In this document: positions 25,484 through 31,888 of the stretch, piece by piece
Layout of the letters: each line of letters starts with the position of its first letter
Position numbering within the stretch: the stretch's first letter is position 1
Source: an uncultured Collinsella sp.
GTDB taxonomy: Bacteria; Actinomycetota; Coriobacteriia; Coriobacteriales; Coriobacteriaceae
Reading direction: 5' to 3'
DNA: 54,753 nucleotides
Assembly: GCA_900552755.1 (NCBI GenBank)
Contig: USAY01000001.1
Location: 1 to 54,753 of the forward strand
Notes under the pieces: model-generated
What the model was told of the DNA's origin: nothing
What the model saw: the letters and a program-made list of their open reading frames with translations, nothing else
Databases searched by the model: none
Translations under genes and position numbers: made by a program

Positions 25484-26390
25484 TGCCGAACGCGTGACGT
25501 TTACCAAGAAAAAGAAGACGGTTGCTTGTCCCGTGCCTTTGGCGCCGCTTGCCGACACGCATGCACATCTGCTTTCGTTTTGGGGCAAGGATGTGCCCGA
25601 GACGCTCCTGCGTGCCAAAGCCGCGGGCGTCGACCTGTTGGTGACGATGTTCGACCCCATTGCCGACAAGCGCAGCGTGGCGGACTATAGCGACTGGCTG
25701 GTGCGCGAGATTCTTCCGATGCAGGATATCCCGCAGATCAAGTATCTTGCCGGCGTGCATCCGTATGGCGCGCCGGACTATACCGACGACGTTCATGCAC
25801 AGGTCGTTGCCGCACTTGATGACCCCTTATGCGCCGGTATTGGCGAAATCGGCCTGGACTATCACATGGACTATGACGACGATATCGCGCCGGCACCCCA
25901 TAACGTGCAGATTGATTGCATGGCGCGCCAGCTCGAGCTTGCCGTGCGCCGCAATGTGCCGGTGGAGCTGCACCTGCGTCACGAGGACTCGGATGGGGAG
26001 CGCACCTCGCACGTTGATGCGTACAACGTACTGCGCGAGGTGGGTGTGCCCCAGGCTGGTTGTGTGCTGCACTGTTTTGGCGAGGACCGCGCCACGATGG
26101 AGCGCTTTGTGGATTTGGGCTGCTATATCGCCTATGGCGGTGCGGCCACCTTTAAGCGCAACGACGATGTGCGCGAGGCATTTGCGGCAACCCCACTCGA
26201 TCGAATTTTGTTCGAGACGGATTGCCCGTATATGGCTCCGGAGCCCATCCGCGGTCTTGAATGCGAGCCCGCAATGATCTCCATTACGGCAAACACGCTG
26301 GTCAACGACCGTGTCGATCGTACCGGCGAGGATGCTGAGGCAATCGCGCAAGCCGCTTGGGAGAATGCCTGCAAACTTTTTCAAAAATAG
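25473..26390 (+). CDS. tatD: TatD family metal-dependent hydrolase
   Basis: TIM-barrel metallohydrolase/DNase of the TatD family, 305 residues. Metal ligands are visible in LADTHAHLLSF (HxH), GEIGLDYH, ELHLRHED, LHCFGED and FETDCPYMAP. It is longer than typical TatD proteins by an N-terminal extension of about 25 residues and a slightly expanded loop after the DYH motif. It starts inside rsmA (11-base overlap), so the two are co-translated. Two adjacent ATG codons (25473, 25476) are possible. The tRNA-Leu promoter begins just after the stop. Confidence 0.93.
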   Translation: MMPNAERVTFTKKKKTVACPVPLAPLADTHAHLLSFWGKDVPETLLRAKAAGVDLLVTMFDPIADKRSVADYSDWLVREILPMQDIPQIKYLAGVHPYGAPDYTDDVHAQVVAALDDPLCAGIGEIGLDYHMDYDDDIAPAPHNVQIDCMARQLELAVRRNVPVELHLRHEDSDGERTSHVDAYNVLREVGVPQAGCVLHCFGEDRATMERFVDLGCYIAYGGAATFKRNDDVREAFAATPLDRILFETDCPYMAPEPIRGLECEPAMISITANTLVNDRVDRTGEDAEAIAQAAWENACKLFQK

Positions 26391-26393
26391 TTC

Positions 26394-26422
26394 TTGCGTT
26401 CGTGGTGGCGCTCCGTTATTCT
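26394..26422 (+). promoter_or_regulatory. Promoter of tRNA-Leu
   Basis: TTGCGT (26394-26399) and TATTCT (26417-26422) are separated by 17 bases, just before the tRNA. Confidence 0.75.
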
Positions 26423-26433
26423 AATTCCTGCAC

Positions 26434-26520
26434 GCGGGCGTGGCGGAATTGGCAGACGCGTACGGTTCAGGTCCGTATGGGGGCAACCCCATGAAGGTTC
26501 AAGTCCTTTCGCCCGCACCA
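26434..26520 (+). tRNA. tRNA-Leu (CAG)
   Basis: Class II tRNA with a perfect seven-pair acceptor stem (GCGGGCG with CGCCCGC), anticodon CAG, a long variable arm (GGGGGCAACCCC) and encoded CCA. Its T-arm and 3' end are duplicated 189 bases downstream. Confidence 0.97.
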
Positions 26521-26531
26521 TTAAATTAAAG

Positions 26532-26556
26532 AGCTCCCAGCAATGGGAGCTTTTTT
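26532..26556 (+). terminator. Terminator of tRNA-Leu (first copy)
   Basis: AGCTCCCA and TGGGAGCT enclose GCAA, followed by six T residues. An identical second copy lies 189 bases downstream. Confidence 0.93.
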
Positions 26557-26720
26557 GTTATGGGCCCATCACAGGGACTTGAACCTGTGAAGGAGCGAGC
26601 GTAAAGAAAACGCGGAGCGTTTTTAGCGAGCTGGCGAGGACGCCGGCAGGCGGCCGAAGCCGGTGCGGATCCGCGAAGCGGATACGCGGACGTCCTTTCG
26701 CCCGCACCATTAAATGAAAG

Positions 26721-26745
26721 AGCTCCCAGCAATGGGAGCTTTTTT
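26721..26745 (+). terminator. Duplicated tRNA-Leu terminator (second copy)
   Basis: Same hairpin as at 26532-26556, at the end of the 189-bp cassette. Confidence 0.92.
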
Positions 26746-26826
26746 GTTATGGGCCTCTTGTTGATGTCATGTTGCTGCTTCGTGCGGGTATCCTAGTGCC
26801 AACGTGTGCCTATCAGAGGAGAGACC

Positions 26827-27765
26827 ATGCTGTTGTCCGGTATCATCGCCGCCCTTACCAGCCTTTTGATTCCCATCATCATCCTGTTGCTGCTGCTTCC
26901 TAACGCCTGCTATGTCGTTGAACAACAGCATGCCGTGATCATTGAGCGTCTGGGCAAGTTTAACCGCATCGTCAACGCGGGCTTCCACATGAAGGTGCCC
27001 GTGATCGACCGCAAGGCCGCCACGGTGAGTCTGCGCACCATGAAAAACGGTTTTGGCATCGACGTTAAGACCCAGGACAACGTGACCATCGGCCTTGAGG
27101 TCTCTGCTCAGTACCACGTGAGCTATGACATGGGCGCCGGCCCGGCAGATTCGGGCATCTACAAGAGCTACTATATGCTGCAGGAGCCCGTCGACCAGAT
27201 GCGTGACTTCATCACCGACGCTCTGCGCTCTTCGATTCCCGTCTACACACTCGATGAGGTCTTTGCCAAGAAGGATGACATCGCCAAGGACGTTAATGCC
27301 ACCGTGTCCGAGCAGATGGCTGCCTACGGCTTCACCCTCGTGTCGACACTCATCACCAAAATCGCGCTGCCGACCGAGGTCGAGAACTCCATGAACGACA
27401 TCAACGCTGCCCAGCGCAAGCGCGCTGCGGCACAGGAGCTCGCTGAGGCCGACCGCATCAAGCGCGTCACCGAGGCGACCGCCGAGGCCGAGGCAATGGA
27501 AAAGGCGGGCGAGGGCATCGCCAACCAGCGCAAGGCCATCGCGCTGGGTATCAAAGATTCGCTCGAGATCATCCAAGAGACGGGTGTCGGCAATGACGAG
27601 GCCAACCAACTGTTCATGTTTACGCAGTGGTCCGAGATGATGACGGAGTTCGCTCGCACGGGTAAAACCTCGACGGTCGTGCTGCCGAGCGACTTTTCGC
27701 AGTCGGCCTCGATGTTCGAGCAGATGCTGACCGCCAGCAAAGTTCAAAACGATTCGAAGGAGTAG
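26827..27765 (+). CDS. SPFH/Band 7 (stomatin-like) membrane protein
   Basis: Membrane-anchored scaffold protein of the stomatin/prohibitin family, 312 residues. The N-terminal helix is GIIAALTSLLIPIIILLLLL; then comes the Band 7 domain (YVVEQQHAVIIERLGKFNRI, LRTMKNGFGIDVKTQDNV) and a C-terminal alanine/glutamate-rich coiled coil (RKRAAAQELAEADRIKR, TAEAEAMEKAGEGI). I chose ATG 26827 because GAGGAGAG lies right before it; the frame begins at 26806. The rlmH gene follows after six bases. It probably organises membrane domains or a protease; no NfeD partner is seen nearby. Confidence 0.92.
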   Translation: MLLSGIIAALTSLLIPIIILLLLLPNACYVVEQQHAVIIERLGKFNRIVNAGFHMKVPVIDRKAATVSLRTMKNGFGIDVKTQDNVTIGLEVSAQYHVSYDMGAGPADSGIYKSYYMLQEPVDQMRDFITDALRSSIPVYTLDEVFAKKDDIAKDVNATVSEQMAAYGFTLVSTLITKIALPTEVENSMNDINAAQRKRAAAQELAEADRIKRVTEATAEAEAMEKAGEGIANQRKAIALGIKDSLEIIQETGVGNDEANQLFMFTQWSEMMTEFARTGKTSTVVLPSDFSQSASMFEQMLTASKVQNDSKE

Positions 27766-27771
27766 ACGCGC

Positions 27772-28242
27772 GTGAAATACACCGTCGTTTGCGTCGGTAA
27801 GCTCAAGGAGCGCTTTTGGAAGGACGCGTGCGCTGAGTACACCAAGCGCCTAGGTGCCTATGCCAAGGTTGATATCCGCGAGGTGGCCGATATCGACCCG
27901 GCTAAGGCGGGCGGCGTGGATGCCGCGCGCGACAAGGAGGGGGCGGCAATTCTTGCTGCATTGCCGTCTCGGGCGCATGTGATCCTGCTGGCTATCGAGG
28001 GCAAGGAGCGTTCGAGTGAGGAGCTCTCGGCGCGGCTCGACGATCTTATGCTGCGAGGCAGCAGCGACATTGCCTTTGTAATCGGCGGTTCGGACGGCGT
28101 GAGTGATGAGGTGCGCGCCCGCGCCGACGAGATGCTCAGCTTTGGACACATTACCTTGCCGCATAACCTGGCGCGTGTGGTGCTGCTAGAGCAGATTTAC
28201 CGTGCCTGCAAGATCAGCCGTGGCGAGCCGTATCACAAATAG
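27772..28242 (+). CDS. rlmH: 23S rRNA (pseudouridine1915-N3) methyltransferase RlmH
   Basis: SPOUT-class methyltransferase that modifies pseudouridine 1915 in helix 69 of 23S rRNA. The 156 residues match the family length. Visible are VCVGKLKERFWKDACAEYTK at the N-terminus, VILLAIEGKERSSEE, FVIGGSDGVSDEV, and the C-terminal knot LPHNLARVVLLEQIYRA ending in GEPYHK. The start is GTG with AAGGAG upstream, six bases after the SPFH gene, so they form one transcript. Confidence 0.97.
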   Translation: MKYTVVCVGKLKERFWKDACAEYTKRLGAYAKVDIREVADIDPAKAGGVDAARDKEGAAILAALPSRAHVILLAIEGKERSSEELSARLDDLMLRGSSDIAFVIGGSDGVSDEVRARADEMLSFGHITLPHNLARVVLLEQIYRACKISRGEPYHK

Positions 28243-28315
28243 GTCGGCAATACGAAACAATGGCGTGGGACAATACCTTTCGTTTTGAGGAATGTGTCTG
28301 AAAGGACTATGCGAT

Positions 28316-29086
28316 ATGAAGATTGGATTTGTCGGTTTTGGCAATATGGCGAGCGCTATGGCCGATGGCTGGATCGCTGCCGGTGTAGCTGCGAGCGACA
28401 TGTGCGCCTGTGCGGGTCGCTACGACGCACTGGTTGAGCGCTGCGAGGCGCGCGGCATGGTCGCCTGCCACGATGCCGCCGAGGTCGTCGCCGCATCCGA
28501 TATCGTGGTCGCTGCGGTCAAACCGTACATGATCGAGAAGGTATTCGCCCCGCTCAAGGATGCTCTTGCCAAAAAGGTCGTTCTGTCGGTTGCCTGGACC
28601 TGGGACAGTGCCAAGTGGGAGCAGGTCCTGCCGGGCGTTGCGCATATCTCGACGGTGCCCAACACACCGGTTTCGGTGGACGAGGGCGTCATCGCTTGCG
28701 AGAAGGCTTCCACGCTTAGTGATGAGCAGAGCGCAGTGGTGCTTGATCTGCTTGGCAAGCTCGGTGCGGTGGTCGAGCTCGATACGAGCCTGCTGTTTGT
28801 GGGCGGCACGGTGGGTGGTTGCGCTCCGGCATTTGTCGCTATGGCAATCGAGGCCCTGGGCGATGCGGCGGTCAAGCACGGTATCCCGCGTGCCGATGCC
28901 TATCGCATTGTGAGCCAGATGGTGCTGGGTACGGCAAAGCTGCAGCTTGCAACTGGCCAGCATCCTGCGGCGATGAAGGATGCCGTATGCTCGCCCGGCG
29001 GCGCCACCATCAAGGGCGTCATCGCGCTCGAGGATGCCGGCATGCGCAGCGCCCTGGTCAAGGCCATCGACGCCACCCTTCAGTAA
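28316..29086 (+). CDS. proC: Pyrroline-5-carboxylate reductase
   Basis: Last enzyme of proline synthesis: reduces pyrroline-5-carboxylate with NAD(P)H. The 256 residues show the dinucleotide-binding start KIGFVGFGNMASAMADGW, VAAVKPYMIEKVF, VAHISTVPNTPVSVDEGV, and the C-terminal helical dimer domain with GGCAPAFVAMAIEALGDAAV and DAVCSPGGATIKGV. ATG 28316 follows AAAGGA; the frame opens at 28292. Only the reductase is here; proA and proB are not in view. Confidence 0.95.
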   Translation: MKIGFVGFGNMASAMADGWIAAGVAASDMCACAGRYDALVERCEARGMVACHDAAEVVAASDIVVAAVKPYMIEKVFAPLKDALAKKVVLSVAWTWDSAKWEQVLPGVAHISTVPNTPVSVDEGVIACEKASTLSDEQSAVVLDLLGKLGAVVELDTSLLFVGGTVGGCAPAFVAMAIEALGDAAVKHGIPRADAYRIVSQMVLGTAKLQLATGQHPAAMKDAVCSPGGATIKGVIALEDAGMRSALVKAIDATLQ

Positions 29087-29098
29087 AACCTTCCATTT

Positions 29099-29232
29099 AG
29101 GGACAGGTTTATTTTGGCTGGTTTTCCTGCGGTTTTGTCCCTTTAGCAAAAAGCGCCCCGCAACCGGCTCGATTCCGGTTGCGGGGCGCCGGCGTTTGCC
29201 CAGATAAAACCGACCAAAATAAACCTGTCCCT
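29099..29232. repeat. 27-bp inverted repeats flanking a terminator hairpin
   Basis: Arms 29099-29125 and 29206-29232 are complementary with two mismatches (core GGGACAGGTTTATTTTGG). Between them lies the 15-bp GC hairpin at 29153-29189. The unit is bounded by proC and the small minus-strand gene and may be a MITE-like or terminator-associated repeat. Confidence 0.7.
29148..29189 (-). terminator. Terminator of the small minus-strand gene
   Basis: A perfect 15-bp stem (29153-29167 with 29175-29189) is followed on the minus strand by TTTTT (29148-29152). Confidence 0.85.
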
Positions 29233-29242
29233 TTTTGGCAGG

Positions 29243-29416
29243 TTAGTCCCAGAAGCTGTCTTCCTCGTCCTCGGACTTGGGTCCACGGTCGACGTACATC
29301 TTATGGGTGCGCTTCTCCATTACAAAGGCAAGAATCGCAAACAGCAGGATGCCGCCGGCGAAAAGGATGGCAAAACCGGTGCGGGTGCCAAACAAAAAGG
29401 AAAAAACTGCGTCCAT
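29243..29416 (-). CDS. Small single-span membrane protein (57 residues)
   Basis: A short gene on the minus strand, read directly from the sequence. It starts MDAVFSFLFGTRTGF, has a hydrophobic helix AILFAGGILLFAILAFVM, then basic EKRTHKMYVDRG and an acidic tail ending EDEEDSFWD. AGAAGG lies seven bases before the ATG, a -10-like TATACT lies upstream, and a perfect terminator follows the stop, so the signals of a real gene are complete. It diverges from serS. Function is unknown; the layout (helix, basic patch, acidic C-terminus) suggests a small membrane-associated regulator or subunit. Confidence 0.8.
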   Translation of the reverse strand: MDAVFSFLFGTRTGFAILFAGGILLFAILAFVMEKRTHKMYVDRGPKSEDEEDSFWD

Positions 29417-29439
29417 TGGGTGCCTTCTTGCGTAGTTGA

Positions 29440-29470
29440 GTTGGGTCGTAAACGCTCATAAGTATATACT
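29440..29470 (+). promoter_or_regulatory. Divergent promoter region of serS and the small minus-strand gene
   Basis: TTGGGT followed after about 18 bases by TATACT can drive serS. The -10 lies in the palindrome AAGTATATACTT (29459-29470), so a minus-strand TATACT is available to the small gene. A second palindrome, GGTTGCAACC, follows. Confidence 0.5.
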
Positions 29471-29527
29471 TGCCCATACATGTACAAGGTTGCAACCTAA
29501 ATGGAATGTATATCGCCGGAGGATCTA

Positions 29528-30811
29528 ATGCTTGATATCAAGTTTGTTCGCGAGAACCCCGATGCCATCGATACCGCCATGGCAAATCGCCAGACGTCTT
29601 GGGATCGCGAGAAGTTCTTTGAACTCGACGACGAGCGCCGTGCCGTCATCACCGAGGTCGAGGAGCTCCAGGCCACGCGTAACGCCGAGTCCAAGAAGAT
29701 TGGCGCCCTGATGAAGGAGGGCAAGAAGGACGAGGCCGAGGCCGCCAAGGAGGCCGTGCGCGCCGTCAACGAGAAGATCGACGGTCTGGCCGAGCGCCGT
29801 ACCGCTCTTGAGCAGGAGCAGTACGACTTCATGTCTCACCTGCCCAACATTCCGTGCGAGGCTACCCCGTACGGTAAGGACGAGGACGAGAACATCGAGC
29901 GTCGCCGCTGGGGCACCCCGCGCGAGTTCGACTTCGACTTTAAGCCGCACTGGGATCTGGGTACCGATTTGGACATCCTCGACTTCGAGCGTGGCAACAA
30001 GCTCTCCGGCAGCCGCTTCACTGTTCTCGGTGGCGCCGGCGCCCGCTTGGAGCGCGCCCTTATCAACTTCTTCCTGGACACGCACACGAGCCGTGGCTTC
30101 AAGGAGTGGTGGCCGCCCATCGTCGTCAAGCGTCAGACCATGTTTGGCACGGGTCAGCTGCCCAAGTTCGAGGACGACGCCTATCACGTCTCGGGCGATA
30201 ACTTCCTGATTCCCACCGCCGAGGTCGTGCTTACCAACCTGCACGCCGGTGAGGTTCTCGACGCCGACACCCTGCCGCGCCGCTACACCGCCTTCACCCC
30301 CTGCTTCCGCGAGGAGGCCGGCTCCGCTGGTCGCGACACCCGCGGCATCATCCGCCAGCACGAGTTTGACAAGGTCGAGATGGTCAAGTTTGCCAAGCCG
30401 GAGGAGTCCGACGAGGAGCTTGAGAGCATGACCGCCGAGGCCGAGTTCCTGCTTCAGCAGCTGGGCCTTCCGTATCGCGTGATTAGCCTGTGCACCGGCG
30501 ACCTGGGCTTCTCTGCCCGTCAGACCTACGACATCGAGGTCTGGCTGCCGAGCTACAACGCCTACAAGGAGATCAGCTCCTGCTCCAACTGCGGCGACTT
30601 CCAGGCCCGTCGCGCCAACATCAAGTATCGCGACCCCGAGAACTTCAAGGGCTCGCGCTACCTGCACACCCTCAACGGTTCCGGCCTGCCGGCTGGCCGC
30701 ACCATGGCCGCCATCCTGGAGAACTACCAGAACGCCGACGGCACCATCACGATCCCTGAGGTTCTTCGTCCTTACATGGGCGGCCTCGAGAAGATCGAGC
30801 CGGTCGCGTAG
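29528..30811 (+). CDS. serS: Seryl-tRNA synthetase
   Basis: Class II synthetase that charges tRNA-Ser. The 427 residues are normal. The N-terminal long coiled-coil arm (about residues 30-100, rich in E, K and R) contacts the variable arm of tRNA-Ser. The catalytic domain has motif 2 TPCFREEAGSAGRDTRGI and motif 3 NGSGLPAGRTMAAILENYQ. ATG 29528 follows GGAGG; the frame opens at 29501. No T-box leader is visible in the short upstream region. Confidence 0.97.
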   Translation: MLDIKFVRENPDAIDTAMANRQTSWDREKFFELDDERRAVITEVEELQATRNAESKKIGALMKEGKKDEAEAAKEAVRAVNEKIDGLAERRTALEQEQYDFMSHLPNIPCEATPYGKDEDENIERRRWGTPREFDFDFKPHWDLGTDLDILDFERGNKLSGSRFTVLGGAGARLERALINFFLDTHTSRGFKEWWPPIVVKRQTMFGTGQLPKFEDDAYHVSGDNFLIPTAEVVLTNLHAGEVLDADTLPRRYTAFTPCFREEAGSAGRDTRGIIRQHEFDKVEMVKFAKPEESDEELESMTAEAEFLLQQLGLPYRVISLCTGDLGFSARQTYDIEVWLPSYNAYKEISSCSNCGDFQARRANIKYRDPENFKGSRYLHTLNGSGLPAGRTMAAILENYQNADGTITIPEVLRPYMGGLEKIEPVA

Positions 30812-30834
30812 GTTGCCTGCATAAGCGATTTGCG

Positions 30835-30863
30835 AGGGCGCTCCTTTTTGGGGCGCCCTTTTT
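30835..30863 (+). terminator. Terminator of serS
   Basis: AGGGCGC (30835-30841) pairs with GCGCCCT (30853-30859), followed by TTTTT. Confidence 0.85.
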
Positions 30864-30911
30864 GTGCGCAAAGCCTTACCATATCGTGCGGACAGCTCAA
30901 TAGAAAACACA

Positions 30912-30951
30912 CGAACAAACGTTCTGTATACAGCCATCTACCTGCTATGCT
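30912..30951 (+). promoter_or_regulatory. Probable SOS (LexA) box and promoter
   Basis: CGAACAAACGTTCT (30912-30925) fits the Gram-positive/actinobacterial LexA consensus CGAAC-N4-GTTY. TATGCT (30946-30951) is a fair -10 and TTCTGT (30922-30927) a poor -35 with 18-base spacing, so LexA binding would cover the -35. Confidence 0.6.
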
Positions 30952-30984
30952 TTTGTTAAATTGAAGCGAGAGGAAGGGGATGCG

Positions 30985-31362
30985 ATGGAGCTGTTTGATG
31001 AACGGGTAGTTTTGTTTGAGAGCGATGAAGGTGGGGAGCACCTACTAGTTACGTGTGAGCCATCGGGTATGGGTGGTTTGGTGGTGCGGCAGACGAGCGA
31101 GGGTCCGTTAACCCAATGGTGCTTTGAGGAGTCGCTGCATGTAGTTGAGACCTTTGTGACGCACGAGGGGCTTGTGGCGCTTGAGCAGTTCTATGGAGTT
31201 GGGACTTCTAACCAGGTAGCGCGCATGCTGAGCATCTCGTTTGCCGATTATGACTGCGCCCAGCGGGTGCGTTCGCTTTTGAGGGAACTCGGTGCCGGGT
31301 TCGATGTGGTTGAAAAACCGATTGATCGCATTGGGGATGTTGGCGCATGCGGAGCTGCGTGA
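30985..31362 (+). CDS. Hypothetical protein, probably SOS-controlled
   Basis: A 125-residue protein that I do not recognise. It starts ELFDERVVLFESDEGGEHLL, has no signal peptide or membrane helix, and contains mixed strands followed by helices (TSNQVARMLSISFADYDCAQ, RVRSLLRELGAGFDVVEKP). ATG 30985 follows AGAGGAAGGGG; a TTG at 30961 is in frame but less likely. A LexA-type box about 60 bases upstream suggests induction by DNA damage. It is monocistronic between serS and tRNA-Arg. Confidence 0.75.
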   Translation: MELFDERVVLFESDEGGEHLLVTCEPSGMGGLVVRQTSEGPLTQWCFEESLHVVETFVTHEGLVALEQFYGVGTSNQVARMLSISFADYDCAQRVRSLLRELGAGFDVVEKPIDRIGDVGACGAA

Positions 31363-31396
31363 GGAGCATATTCTCGAAAAAAGTTTGAGATTGTGC

Positions 31397-31426
31397 TTGA
31401 CTCCAACTAACTAAAGTGGTTTTATA
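31397..31426 (+). promoter_or_regulatory. Promoter of tRNA-Arg
   Basis: TTGACT (31397-31402) with TTTATA (31421-31426) after 18 bases, just before the tRNA. Confidence 0.65.
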
Positions 31427-31437
31427 TGTCTTGCGCT

Positions 31438-31514
31438 GCGGCGTTACCTCAGCTGGATAGAGGGTCTGACTACGAATCAGAACGTCATAGGTTCGAATCC
31501 TATACGCCGCACCA
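31438..31514 (+). tRNA. tRNA-Arg (ACG)
   Basis: Cloverleaf with seven perfect acceptor pairs (GCGGCGT with ACGCCGC), anticodon ACG in CTACGAA, T-loop TTCGAAT and encoded CCA. The A34 should be edited to inosine by TadA. Its 3' end is duplicated 190 bases downstream. Confidence 0.97.
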
Positions 31515-31524
31515 CTTGAGCTTG

Positions 31525-31550
31525 AAGCCTCCGGAAACGGGGGCTTTTCT
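31525..31550 (+). terminator. Terminator of tRNA-Arg (first copy)
   Basis: AAGCCTCCG and CGGGGGCTT enclose GAAA, followed by TTCTTTT. Confidence 0.88.
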
Positions 31551-31714
31551 TTTATGGCAACCATGCATGGATTCGAACCTCGGTCGAGGCGCGAGCGTGA
31601 AGCGGACGCGGAGCGTCCGTAGCGAGCGGGCGAGCACGCCGGCAGGCGGGCGAAGCCGGTGCGGATCCGCGAAGCGGATGCGCGGAATCCTATACGCCGC
31701 ACCATTTGAACTTG

Positions 31715-31744
31715 AAGCCTCCGGAAACGGGGGCTTTTCTTTTT
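31715..31744 (+). terminator. Duplicated tRNA-Arg terminator (second copy)
   Basis: Same hairpin as at 31525-31550, followed by TTCTTTTT. Confidence 0.88.
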
Positions 31745-31888
31745 GACAACCATGCATGGATTCGAACCTCGGTCGAGGCGCGAGCGTGAAGCGGACTATT
31801 TCTTATCGACTCGTGTAAGATTCCGAGTAGGTGTCGCGGCCCATCCGCGACCGCTCCTTCTCTAGACGACCGATCAGGGTGATATTTC

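Larger units (their letters stand above)
26503..26755 (+). repeat. tRNA-Leu 3'-tail duplication cassette (189-bp period)
   Basis: A 64-bp direct repeat with one mismatch occupies 26503-26566 (real tRNA 3' end and its terminator) and 26692-26755 (copy). Between them come GGACTTGAACCT (26575-26586), the exact reverse complement of this tRNA's T-arm, and a GC-rich core. Core hairpins are AAAACGC/GCGTTTT (26607-26623), a small GGC-CGAA-GCC hairpin (about 26652-26662), and ATCCGC/GCGGAT (26669-26683). No second core follows the copy. The same design occurs at tRNA-Arg and tRNA-Ser. Confidence 0.85.
31495..31796 (+). repeat. tRNA-Arg 3'-tail duplication cassette (190-bp period, second unit partial)
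   Basis: Direct repeats at 31495-31607 and 31685-31796 (112-113 bp, few differences) each hold the tRNA 3' end from the T-loop onward, a terminator, and the inverted T-arm GGATTCGAACCT, running on into the start of a GC-rich core. The complete core of the first unit (31591-31684) contains CGGACGC/GCGTCCG (31603-31619), a GGC-GAA-GCC hairpin, and ATCCGC/GCGGAT. The second unit breaks off within the core at 31796. Core sequence is almost the same as at tRNA-Leu, but the flanks are specific to this tRNA. Confidence 0.88.

Noticed and set aside
29440..29528. T-box leader of serS
   Set aside because: The upstream region is under 90 bases after the promoter and lacks the T-box sequence and a specifier stem.
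29525..30937. 470-residue minus-strand open frame opposite serS
   Set aside because: Shadow of serS with no recognisable domain or start signal.
31500..31757. Several 60-180-residue frames across the tRNA-Arg and tRNA-Ser cassettes, including a 335-residue frame from 35988
   Set aside because: They are translations of tRNA, terminator and repeat sequence, and in the last case of the strand opposite the carboxypeptidase gene. They resemble the well-known false proteins annotated opposite tRNAs.
26434..31796. Prophage or large integrative element at the tRNA genes
   Set aside because: The 3'-end duplications look like att sites, but they enclose less than 200 bp and no integrase gene lies between or beside them.
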